From NCBI GenBank assembly GCA_937934775.1, contig CALGYL010000194.1, forward strand, positions 1 to 28,659: 28,659 nt of DNA. The letters are read 5' to 3'. The stretch comes from an uncultured Clostridia bacterium (GTDB taxonomy: Bacteria; Bacillota; Clostridia; Christensenellales; Aristaeellaceae). The translations under genes were made by a program, and so were the position numbers. Below the pieces are notes generated by a model that worked only from the letters and a program-made list of their open reading frames with translations, made no database searches and was not told the origin of the DNA. Shown here one piece after another: positions 15,449 through 22,891 of the stretch (positions within the stretch are counted from its first letter, which is position 1; each line of letters starts with the position of its first letter).

Positions 15449-16798
15449 ATGGCGCGCATCGATACTGTGATCCCGAAAAAGTTTCGCCGGGAGACGGTGA
15501 TTCAGTTTGGAAGCGGCAGATTTCTTCGCGGCTTTTTCGACTGGATGCTGCAGAAGGCGGTTGACGCGGGGGTGTACGATGGCTCCGTGGTCGTCGTACA
15601 GTCCACAGGGCAGGGCGCGAGCGACCTTCTGACCCGGCAAAACGGCCAGTACACCCACATCGCCCGGGGCGCGGAAGGCGTGTTCGTCACACCCATCGAC
15701 ATCATCTCCCGCTGCGTCAGGTTGGGCGAGGATTACGAAGGTTTCCTGAAGCTGGCCGAAAACCCGGACTTCCGCTTCATCGTCTCCAACACCACCGAGT
15801 CGGGCATCCGCTATGAACCGGACGACCGCTCGGTTCAGATCCCCGCCCTGTCCTTTCCCGCCCGTCTGACCCAACTGCTCTACCGGCGCTATCAGTTGGG
15901 GCTGCCCGGCTTCGCGCTGCTGCCCTGCGAGCTGATCGAGCGTAACGGCGAAACCCTGAAGCGACTCGTACTGCGATACGCGGGGGAGTGGGCGCTGGAC
16001 GAAGCGTTTTTGCGCTTTGTGGAAGAAGAAAACTGTTTCTGCGACACGCTGGTCGACCGCATCGTGACCGGTTTTCCGAAGGGCGAGACCCTCGGTCTGG
16101 GCTACGAGGACGAATTGGTCAACTGCAGCGAGACCTACCACCTGTGGGTGATCGAGGGCGATCCGGCCCTCGCGCGGGAACTGCCGTTTGATCAAATCGG
16201 CCTCAATGTGCGCTGGGTGAGGGATCTGACACCCTTCCGCGTCCGCAAGGTGCGCATTTTAAACGGCGCGCACACCGCCACCGTGGGATATGCGCGGCTC
16301 GCGGGCGTTGAAACGGTCGGGGAGGCGATGGCCGATCCGCGCCTTGGCGTTTTTCTGCGCGGGGTGGTGTACGACGAAATTCTCCCGACGCTGGACATGC
16401 CCCGGGAGGAGCTTGCCGCCTACGCCGAGGACGTATTCCGGCGCTTTTCCAATCCCTACATCCGGCACGAATGGCGCGCGATCTCGCTGAACTCGGTGGC
16501 AAAGTTCCGGGTGCGGCTAATGCCCTCCATTCTTGAATATGAGAAGCGGTTTGGAAGGCTGCCCGAGCGCCTTGTGTTCTCGCTGGCCAAGCTGATTGAG
16601 ATGTACCGGACGATGGACGTATCCGACGAGGCGAAGGTGATTGAGGCGATGCGGCGGGAATCCGTCCGGGCGGTCCTTGGGGATGAGGGCCTCTGGGGTG
16701 AGGACATTGCCCGGCTGACCGGCGCGGTCCAGGTATTTCTTGGGCCGAACGCCGCCTTCCCGGCGGGGGTTCCCATCGACAGCAATTGGGAGCGATGA
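15449..16798 (+). CDS. uxaB: Tagaturonate reductase (altronate oxidoreductase)
   Basis: A 449-residue polyol-specific long-chain dehydrogenase. It probably reduces D-tagaturonate to D-altronate with NADH. The N-terminal nucleotide-binding motif is QFGSGRFLRGF, followed by VSNTTESG and DRIVTGFP, which are typical of UxaB. The catalytic KxxxxNxxH motif is present as KVRILNGAH (Lys267, Asn272, His275). Fructuronate reductase (UxuB) and mannitol dehydrogenase are alternatives in the superfamily, but the next genes, uxaC and uxaA, favour the altronate branch. It begins four bases after the upstream gene, with a modest AGGTGA site, and its TGA overlaps an ATG at 16795 that belongs to the uxaC frame. 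Confidence 0.9.
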   Translation: MARIDTVIPKKFRRETVIQFGSGRFLRGFFDWMLQKAVDAGVYDGSVVVVQSTGQGASDLLTRQNGQYTHIARGAEGVFVTPIDIISRCVRLGEDYEGFLKLAENPDFRFIVSNTTESGIRYEPDDRSVQIPALSFPARLTQLLYRRYQLGLPGFALLPCELIERNGETLKRLVLRYAGEWALDEAFLRFVEEENCFCDTLVDRIVTGFPKGETLGLGYEDELVNCSETYHLWVIEGDPALARELPFDQIGLNVRWVRDLTPFRVRKVRILNGAHTATVGYARLAGVETVGEAMADPRLGVFLRGVVYDEILPTLDMPREELAAYAEDVFRRFSNPYIRHEWRAISLNSVAKFRVRLMPSILEYEKRFGRLPERLVFSLAKLIEMYRTMDVSDEAKVIEAMRRESVRAVLGDEGLWGEDIARLTGAVQVFLGPNAAFPAGVPIDSNWER

Positions 16799-16800
16799 CA

Positions 16801-18162
16801 ATGAAGCCGTTCATGGACGAGGATTTCCTCCTGTCGACGCCGACGGCGCGGCATCTGTACCACGATTTTGCGGAAAACATGCCCATCATCGACTACCACT
16901 GCCACCTGTCGCCCGGCGAGATTGCGGAGAATATTCGCTTTCGGAACCTCGGTCACCTGATGCTGGGCGGCGACCACTACAAGTGGCGGGTGTTGAGCGC
17001 TTTTGGCTATGACAACGAGTTCATCCGGACCTCCGGGGATTACGAGCGGTTTCTGGCTTACGCCGGGGTGATGCCGCGCCTGATCGGGAATCCGCTGTAC
17101 CACTGGACGCACCTGGAGCTGAAGCGGGTGTTCGGCATCGAGGAACCGTTGAGCGAAAAATCCGCCCCCGCTGTCTGGGCGCGGGCAAACGCGCTGCTTG
17201 AAACCGACGCGTTCCGCGCGCGGGGGCTGATCGAGCGGTTCGGTGTGCGGCTCTTATGCACCACCGACGATCCGGTGGATGCGCTGGAGTACCACCTCGC
17301 CATCGCGCGGGATACGAGCTTTTCCGTCAAGGTTCTGCCCGCCTTCCGGCCGGACAAGGCGCTGAACGCGGAGCGCGCGGGTTTTCCAGAGTACATTGCG
17401 CGGCTTTCCGTAGCGTCGGGTGTCCGGATCGCCCGGACGGAGGATGTGATCGCGGCGCTTGAAAAGCGGGTCGAGCATTTCCATCGGGCGGGCTGCCGCC
17501 TGTCCGACCACGCGCTGGACAGCATGCCCTTCGCGGAGGTGGACATGCAGAAGGCGGATCAGGCCCTCGCCTCCGGCCTTTGCGGGGAGAAGGTGGAGCC
17601 GGAAGCGCTTGCGCATTACCGTACGGCGCTCCTGATCGCGCTGGGCGGGATGTATCACACGCGCGGCTGGGCGCAGCAGTACCATATCGGCGCGCTCCGG
17701 GACGTCAACCACCGCATGTTTGGCCGCTTCGGCCCGGACACCGGCTTTGACGCGATTTCGGACGCGTCCGTCGCCGGGAAGCTTGCGGGGCTTCTCAACG
17801 CCCAGGAGCAAAAGGGCGCGCTGCCCAGAACCATCCTCTACACCTTGAACCCGGCGGCCAATTACGCCCTCGCGGCGGTGGCGGGCTGCTTTCAGGGGGG
17901 AACGCCCGGCAAGATCCAGTTCGGCAGCGCCTGGTGGTTCCTGGATCAAAAAGAGGGCATGCTGGAGCAAATGAAGGCGCTGGCCGGCGTGGGCCTTCTG
18001 AGCCGGTTTATCGGCATGCTGACCGATTCCCGCTCCTTTATCAGCTATCCGCGCCACGAGTACTTCCGGCGCATCCTGTGCGATCTCCTGGGCGGCTGGG
18101 TGGAAAACGGCGAATATCCCGCGGACGACGAATCCCTCCGGGCGATCTTTCAGCACATCTGA
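16801..18162 (+). CDS. uxaC: Uronate (glucuronate/galacturonate) isomerase
   Basis: A 453-residue UxaC. It isomerises D-galacturonate to D-tagaturonate and D-glucuronate to D-fructuronate. It belongs to the amidohydrolase-like fold; the N-terminal metal motif DYHCHLSP gives His33 and His35. LCTTDDP in the middle and WAQQYHIGALRDVN downstream are strongly conserved in the family, and the length is typical. The start at 16801 is preferred because GGGAG lies eight bases upstream. The in-frame ATG at 16795, overlapping the uxaB stop as ATGA, is too close to that site. Tight coupling with uxaB and with uxaA (35-base gap) makes this a single galacturonate module. Confidence 0.94.
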   Translation: MKPFMDEDFLLSTPTARHLYHDFAENMPIIDYHCHLSPGEIAENIRFRNLGHLMLGGDHYKWRVLSAFGYDNEFIRTSGDYERFLAYAGVMPRLIGNPLYHWTHLELKRVFGIEEPLSEKSAPAVWARANALLETDAFRARGLIERFGVRLLCTTDDPVDALEYHLAIARDTSFSVKVLPAFRPDKALNAERAGFPEYIARLSVASGVRIARTEDVIAALEKRVEHFHRAGCRLSDHALDSMPFAEVDMQKADQALASGLCGEKVEPEALAHYRTALLIALGGMYHTRGWAQQYHIGALRDVNHRMFGRFGPDTGFDAISDASVAGKLAGLLNAQEQKGALPRTILYTLNPAANYALAAVAGCFQGGTPGKIQFGSAWWFLDQKEGMLEQMKALAGVGLLSRFIGMLTDSRSFISYPRHEYFRRILCDLLGGWVENGEYPADDESLRAIFQHI

Positions 18163-18197
18163 TATGAAAACGCGCCGTAGTACCTCGGGGTGGCGTT

Positions 18198-19661
18198 GTG
18201 AGCGGGCGGATGATCCGGATTCATCCGGCTGACGACGTGGCGGTGGCCGTTGAGGCGGTCTGCCCCGGCGAAACCGCGCTGGGCGTCCGGGCGGTTGAAG
18301 AAATCCCCGCCGGGCACAAGATGGCGCTCCGGGACGTTGCAAAGGGCGAAGCCGTGCTCAAATACGGCATGCCCATCGGTCACACTGCGCGGGGCATCCC
18401 GAAGGGCGCGTGGGTGCATACCCACAACCTGGCGACCAATCTGGATTCGGTGCTGGAGTACGTCTGGCATCCCACCCCGCGCCGGGCGGTCGCGCCTTTT
18501 TCCGGAACCTTCATGGGCTTCGCCCGGGCGGACGGCTCCGTCGGCATCCGGAACGAGCTTTGGATTCTACCGACCGTGGGCTGCGTCAATGGCACCGCGG
18601 AGGCGCTGGCCAGGCGGGCAAACGCCGAGTTTGGCGTTCCCGTGTACGCGTTCCCGCACCCCTACGGCTGCAGTCAGTTGGGGGAGGATCACGAAAACAC
18701 TCAAAAAATCCTCGCCCGTTTGGCGTGCCACCCCAACGCGGGCGGCGTGCTGGTGCTGGGGCTGGGCTGCGAGAACAACAGTATTCCGTCGTTCCGGGCG
18801 GCGCTTGGGCCGGTGGACGAAGAACGCGTGCGCTTTCTGAACGTGCAGGACGCGCAGGACGAACTGGAGGAAGGGCTTTCCCTGATCCGCGGGATCGCGG
18901 AGGTTATGCAAGGCGACGAACGGACGGAGCAGGGCCTCGACAAGCTTGTGATCGGGCTCAAGTGCGGCGGTTCCGACGGCCTTTCGGGCATCACGGCCAA
19001 TCCGCTGCTAGGCGCTGTGTCCGACGGCGTTTGCGCGGCGGGCGGCGCGGCGCTTTTGACCGAAGTGCCGGAGATGTTTGGCGCGGAGACGCTCCTCATG
19101 AACCGCTGCGAAACGCAGGCGCTGTTTCAGAAGACCGTGGACATGATCAACGGCTTTAAGCGATATTTTGAATCCTACGGCCAGCCTGTTTATGAAAACC
19201 CGTCCCCCGGCAATAAGGCGGGCGGGATCACCACGCTGGAGGAAAAGAGCTTGGGTTGCACCCAGAAGGGCGGAACCGGCCCCGTCTCGGACGTGCTGGG
19301 TTACGCGGAAGCGCGGCGCAAAGCGGGCTTGACGCTTGTAAGCGCGCCAGGCAACGACATCTGCGCCGCCACGGCGCTGACGGCCGCGGGCGCGCAGATG
19401 ATCCTGTTTACCACCGGACGAGGAACGCCGCTGGGCGCGCCGGCACCGACGGTCAAGATCGCCTCCAACGCCCGGCTCGCCGCCCATAAAAAGAACTGGA
19501 TTGATTTTGACGCGAGCCCGCTGGCGGACGGCGCGCCGATCGACGGGGAGGCGCGAAGACTGCTTCGATTGGTATTGGACGTGGCTTCCGGCGCCGGGAC
19601 GCGAAACGAAGCCCGCGGCGAGCGGCAGATTGCCATCTTCAAAAACGGCGTGACGCTCTAG
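18198..19661 (+). CDS. uxaA: Altronate dehydratase
   Basis: A 487-residue UxaA of the D-galactarate/altronate dehydratase family, converting D-altronate to 2-keto-3-deoxygluconate. The N-terminal SAF domain (about 1-75) is fused to the catalytic part, as is usual for full-length UxaA. Family motifs include GFARADGSVGIRN near the domain junction, VGCVNGTA, FPHPYGCSQLGEDH, GLGCENN and LKCGGSDGLSGITANP. The enzymes are iron-dependent. The GTG start at 18198 follows a GGGGTGG site by about five bases; an internal ATG at 18210 is an alternative. It is the last gene of the hexuronate run, and a hairpin lies two bases after its stop. Confidence 0.94.
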   Translation: MSGRMIRIHPADDVAVAVEAVCPGETALGVRAVEEIPAGHKMALRDVAKGEAVLKYGMPIGHTARGIPKGAWVHTHNLATNLDSVLEYVWHPTPRRAVAPFSGTFMGFARADGSVGIRNELWILPTVGCVNGTAEALARRANAEFGVPVYAFPHPYGCSQLGEDHENTQKILARLACHPNAGGVLVLGLGCENNSIPSFRAALGPVDEERVRFLNVQDAQDELEEGLSLIRGIAEVMQGDERTEQGLDKLVIGLKCGGSDGLSGITANPLLGAVSDGVCAAGGAALLTEVPEMFGAETLLMNRCETQALFQKTVDMINGFKRYFESYGQPVYENPSPGNKAGGITTLEEKSLGCTQKGGTGPVSDVLGYAEARRKAGLTLVSAPGNDICAATALTAAGAQMILFTTGRGTPLGAPAPTVKIASNARLAAHKKNWIDFDASPLADGAPIDGEARRLLRLVLDVASGAGTRNEARGERQIAIFKNGVTL

Positions 19662-19662
19662 G

Positions 19663-19691
19663 GCAATACCACGCTCTTTGCGCGGTGTTGC
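19663..19691 (+). terminator. Hairpin just after uxaA, no U-tract
   Basis: Arms 19663-19674 and 19680-19691 pair over 12 positions with one wobble and one A-C mismatch, around a TCTTT loop. The position right after the uxaA stop suggests a transcript end or a 3' stabilising hairpin. The absence of a T-run leaves the termination role uncertain. Confidence 0.4.
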
Positions 19692-19743
19692 TCCAGCCGC
19701 TCGCCCGAATGATAATTCATATAAATAGCAGATTCGTGGCGGT

Positions 19744-19780
19744 ACACTCGTTCCCGGTAATAGACGCCGGGAACGAGTGT
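19744..19780. repeat. Perfect 14-base inverted repeat upstream of the hydrolase promoter
   Basis: ACACTCGTTCCCGG (19744-19757) is perfectly complementary to CCGGGAACGAGTGT (19767-19780), with a nine-base centre. It lies 18 bases before the -35 box at 19799. No U-tract flanks it on either side. It could be a factor-independent terminator hairpin or an operator for a dimeric regulator of the downstream operon. Confidence 0.7.
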
Positions 19781-19798
19781 GTCTGGAACGCATTGCAT

Positions 19799-19827
19799 TT
19801 GTAGATTCCTCAAAAGTGTGCTATAGT
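19799..19827 (+). promoter_or_regulatory. Promoter of the hydrolase/acyltransferase operon
   Basis: -35 TTGTAG (19799-19804), 17-base spacer, -10 TATAGT (19822-19827) with an extended TGC at 19819-19821. Transcription would start about 28 bases before the ATG at 19862. Confidence 0.72.
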
Positions 19828-19861
19828 GAGTGTGGAATAATTTCATAAGAGGACATCAAAC

Positions 19862-20758
19862 ATGCCCAAGCTGGTATCAAGCCTCATGCACGCGCAGATT
19901 ATGCTGCTTAACCCGCTGCTCAAACGCATGGATCTCAAAGCTGCGCGTATGTTGCAGGATGCGCTGGGCCTCCTGGGTGCCACCGCACTGGCGAGCGGCG
20001 TCTCCTACGTGGAGGAACCGTTTGAGGAATTCGAAGCGGCGTGGGCTGTTCCGAAGGATCAGGAGGCGTCCGGATCGGACAAGGTCGTCCTGTACCTCCA
20101 CGGCGGGGCGTACACCGCGGGCTGCCTTTCCTATGCGAAGGGCTTTGGCGGTGTGCTGGCGGAGGCAACCGGCCTGAAGGTGCTGTGCGTGGGCTACCGC
20201 CTGGCGCCGGAATACCCGTACCCAGCCGCGCTGGAGGATGCGCTGGCGGCTTACCGCCGGGTGCTCGCGACAACCGCGCCGGAGAACATCCTGCTGGCGG
20301 GCGAATCGGCGGGCGGCGGGTTGTGCTACTGCCTGTGTCTGAGGCTCAAGGAACTGGACCTGCCCCAGCCGGGGCGCATCATCGCGATGTCTCCCTGGAC
20401 GGATCTGACGATGGCCCAGGACCGCTACCCCGCCGAAGGGGAATCGGCGGACCCGGTGCTCAGCGTGGAAGGGCTGAAGTACAGCGCCTCCCTGTACGCC
20501 GGGGAGCTTGTGGACGAGCCTACGGTTTCTCCGCTGTATGGGGATCTGGCGGGCCTGCCCGCTTCGCTGATCTTTGTGGGGTCGGATGAAATTCTGCTGG
20601 GCGACTCCACTGAACTGGCCAGGAAACTGGAGGAACATGGCTGCGGATGCGAACTGCACGTGGAAGACGGCATGTGGCATGCCTATGTGCTCTACGGGAT
20701 TCCGGAGGCGAAGGCGGCGATTGCGCGCATCCGGGACTATGTGACTGAGGAACAATAG
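19862..20758 (+). CDS. Alpha/beta hydrolase, hormone-sensitive lipase family
   Basis: A 298-residue esterase of the HSL-like alpha/beta hydrolase family (Abhydrolase_3). The oxyanion motif is HGGA at 80-83; the nucleophile elbow is GESAG with Ser149; the predicted acid is Asp242 in GSDEILLGD; the catalytic His is His273 in MWHAY. All catalytic residues are present. There is no signal peptide, although residues 1-45 form an amphipathic cap-like helical region. Substrates are probably short to medium acyl esters. AAGAGGA precedes the ATG. It leads a three-gene operon, 12 bases before the acyltransferase-like gene, which suggests that one enzyme makes and the other trims an acyl ester (inference). 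Confidence 0.9.
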   Translation: MPKLVSSLMHAQIMLLNPLLKRMDLKAARMLQDALGLLGATALASGVSYVEEPFEEFEAAWAVPKDQEASGSDKVVLYLHGGAYTAGCLSYAKGFGGVLAEATGLKVLCVGYRLAPEYPYPAALEDALAAYRRVLATTAPENILLAGESAGGGLCYCLCLRLKELDLPQPGRIIAMSPWTDLTMAQDRYPAEGESADPVLSVEGLKYSASLYAGELVDEPTVSPLYGDLAGLPASLIFVGSDEILLGDSTELARKLEEHGCGCELHVEDGMWHAYVLYGIPEAKAAIARIRDYVTEEQ

Positions 20759-20770
20759 GGGAGACGGCTC

Positions 20771-22063
20771 ATGGCGAAAACCGGTGGCGGGGACATCCCC
20801 GCGTGGCTTAAACTGGACAATGCGGCGAAGATTTACCCGCCATCCCGGACGCGCGGCTGGGCGGCTATGTTCCGCCTGTCCGTGACGCTGACGGAGCCCA
20901 TCGATCCAATCGTCCTGGCCAAGGCGCAGCGCACGGTGCTCAAGCGCTTTCCAACGTTCTCCTGTCGGCTGCGCCGGGGCATGTTCTGGTACTATCTGGA
21001 GCGCATGGAGGGCGAGCCCGAGCTGCAACGGGATGTGGGCAACCCGCTGGTGCGCATGGATCTGCGGGAAAACGGGCGGTTTCTGTACCGGATCCGCTAC
21101 CACGGCTGCCGCATCGCGGTGGAGTTCTTCCACGCGCTCACCGACGGAAACGGGGCGCTGATTTTTCTGACGACGCTGGCGGCGGAGTATCTCCGGCTTA
21201 AGAAAGGCGTGCGCATCCCCGCGGGCGGGCCGGTGCTCGACTGCCGCGACGCGCCCAGCCCGGAGGAGATGGAGGACAGCTTCCTCAAGTACGCCCGCAG
21301 CGCGGGCCGCAGCCGCCGGGAGAAGCCCGCCTATCACATCTCCGGTACGCCCGACCGCAGCCACTTTCTGAACATCACCACGGGCATCCTCCCGACGCAG
21401 GACGTGGTGGCCAAGGCGAAGAGCTACGGTGTCAGCGTCACGGCGTTTCTCACGTCGGTGCTGGTTCTGTGCTACCATCAGATTCAGCAGAGCGACCCCG
21501 ACAAGCGCAAGGGCCGCCTGCCCATCAAGGTCATGATCCCGGTCAACCTGCGAAGGTTCTACGGTTCCAAAACGCTTCGGAACTTCGCGTCCTACCTGAA
21601 CGTTGGCGTGAACAGCGAATACGGCCAGTACACCTTCGAGGAGATTCTCACCGAGGTCAAGCATACGCTGGGCCTCGAGATCTCCGAAAAGGGTCTGAAC
21701 GCCCGCATGTCGGCCAATGTCAACGCGGAGCGGAACCCGGTGATCCGCGCGATGCCGCTGTTCATCAAGGCGCCGTTTCTCAAGACGATGTTTAAACTCC
21801 AGGGCGACCGGTACTGCACCACCACGCTATCAAACCTCGGCGAGGTAACGCTTCCCGAGCCGATGCGTCCCTTCGTCTCCCGGATCGACTTCCTTCTGGG
21901 TGTGCCCTTCCAAAACCCGGTCATCAGCGCCTGCGTCAGCTATGGCGGGTTTCTGCACATCACCTTTTCCAGAAGCATCCGCGAGGCGTTCATCGAGCGG
22001 GCCTTCTTTACGACGCTGGTTAAAATGGGCATTCCCGTACGGGTGGAAAGCAATCAGAGGTGA
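20771..22063 (+). CDS. CoA-dependent acyltransferase-like protein (HxxxDG)
   Basis: A 430-residue protein of the chloramphenicol acetyltransferase/condensation-domain superfamily. The active-site motif HxxxDG is present as HALTDG (His121, Asp125, Gly126). A second family-type element lies in the C-terminal half, around TTTLSNLGEV. The closest named relatives are alcohol acetyltransferase-like and condensation-like proteins. No carrier-protein or adenylation domain is nearby, so non-ribosomal peptide synthesis is unlikely. The ribosome binding site is AGGGGAG. Its stop is within a few bases of the following zinc-ribbon gene's start, so the two are coupled. Acceptor and donor are unknown; acylation of a lipid or an envelope molecule is a reasonable guess. 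Confidence 0.8.
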   Translation: MAKTGGGDIPAWLKLDNAAKIYPPSRTRGWAAMFRLSVTLTEPIDPIVLAKAQRTVLKRFPTFSCRLRRGMFWYYLERMEGEPELQRDVGNPLVRMDLRENGRFLYRIRYHGCRIAVEFFHALTDGNGALIFLTTLAAEYLRLKKGVRIPAGGPVLDCRDAPSPEEMEDSFLKYARSAGRSRREKPAYHISGTPDRSHFLNITTGILPTQDVVAKAKSYGVSVTAFLTSVLVLCYHQIQQSDPDKRKGRLPIKVMIPVNLRRFYGSKTLRNFASYLNVGVNSEYGQYTFEEILTEVKHTLGLEISEKGLNARMSANVNAERNPVIRAMPLFIKAPFLKTMFKLQGDRYCTTTLSNLGEVTLPEPMRPFVSRIDFLLGVPFQNPVISACVSYGGFLHITFSRSIREAFIERAFFTTLVKMGIPVRVESNQR

Positions 22064-22068
22064 TGGAT

Positions 22069-22776
22069 ATGTCATATTGCGTGCATTGCGGTGTGGAACT
22101 GGCGCCCTCCGAGGAGAAGTGCCCGCTGTGCAAGACGCCGGTCCTCGACCCGAACCATGCGTGGCGGGAACCGGACGAGCGCCCTTATCCCGAGCGGCTT
22201 GAGGTGGTGCCGCCCCACATTGACCGCCAGTATGGCGCGCAGCTGGCATCCATTTTTCTAGTGATCCCGATGCTGGCGGTGCTGGTGTGCGATCTGGCCA
22301 TCAATCTGCGCGTGACCTGGTCCATGTACGTGTTGGGCGCGTGTGCGTTGGTCTACTGCTGGGTTCTTTTACCGATGTCACTGGATATCAAGCGCCCGTA
22401 TGTCTACATCGCGGTAGACACCGCGTCCTCGGCGCTGTACCTGATGCTGATCGCTTTTCTGACTGGTGGCTGGGACTGGTACAAGGCGCTGGCCCTTCCG
22501 CTGACGCTTCTATCGGGCGGCGGCGCGATGCTCAGCGTGTACATCTGCCGCCGGCTCAGCATGCCGCCTCTGGACATGGCTTCGCTGGTGGTGCTCATCG
22601 GCGCGGCTGTCCTGACCGGGCTGGAAGGGCTGATCGACCTGTGGGTCCTGAAATCCATCCGGCTTGAGTGGTCATTGTACGCGCTGGTGCCGCTGGCCGC
22701 GTCCAGCGCGGTGCTCCGGATCATCGAGCGCAAGCCGAAAATCAAGGAGAGCATCCGGAAAAGGCTGTATCTGTAG
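22069..22776 (+). CDS. Zinc-ribbon six-helix membrane protein (DUF6320-like)
   Basis: A 235-residue protein. The N-terminus carries a zinc ribbon, CxxC-x10-CxxC (Cys4, Cys7, Cys18, Cys21), and six hydrophobic helices follow from about residue 60 to the end. It resembles the family annotated as DUF6320, recalled from memory and not checked. The start at 22069 is preferred because AGAGGTG lies six bases before it; in-frame GTG 22060 and ATG 22063 overlap the upstream stop. It is the last gene of the hydrolase/acyltransferase operon. A plausible role is a membrane partner that positions or transports the acyltransferase substrate. A weak hairpin follows its stop. Confidence 0.82.
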   Translation: MSYCVHCGVELAPSEEKCPLCKTPVLDPNHAWREPDERPYPERLEVVPPHIDRQYGAQLASIFLVIPMLAVLVCDLAINLRVTWSMYVLGACALVYCWVLLPMSLDIKRPYVYIAVDTASSALYLMLIAFLTGGWDWYKALALPLTLLSGGGAMLSVYICRRLSMPPLDMASLVVLIGAAVLTGLEGLIDLWVLKSIRLEWSLYALVPLAASSAVLRIIERKPKIKESIRKRLYL

Positions 22777-22804
22777 CGCGCCTTTACGCATCATGGTCGG
22801 CGCG
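22777..22804 (+). terminator. Weak hairpin after the zinc-ribbon gene
   Basis: CGCGCC (22777-22782) pairs with GGCGCG (22799-22804) around a 16-base loop directly after the stop codon. No U-tract follows, so termination is uncertain. Confidence 0.3.
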
Positions 22805-22849
22805 TAATCAAATGTTCACCTGGATTCCCCCAATCCCGGCCTAAAAACG

Positions 22850-22858
22850 TGGTATACT
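22850..22858 (+). promoter_or_regulatory. Extended -10 promoter for the DEAD-box helicase
   Basis: TGGTATACT (22850-22858) is an extended -10; no good -35 lies 16-18 bases upstream, as is usual for extended -10 promoters. An overlapping TATAGT follows at 22858-22863. The ribosome binding site AGGAAGAG precedes the ATG at 22892. Confidence 0.65.
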
Positions 22859-22891
22859 ATAGTAAGAATCTAATTCAGACAGGAAGAGTAT

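Noticed and set aside
14362..15459. 365-codon minus-strand open frame
   Set aside because: It is antisense to the D-threonine-aldolase-family gene, with no recognisable motif or ribosome binding site.
17254..18342. 362-codon minus-strand open frame
   Set aside because: It overlaps uxaC and the start of uxaA in antisense, and its composition is low-complexity Arg/Pro/Ala.
19877..21664. 595-codon minus-strand open frame
   Set aside because: It lies antisense to the hydrolase and acyltransferase genes, both of which have clear catalytic motifs. The translation is rich in Arg/His/Gln without domain features, typical of a GC-rich shadow frame.
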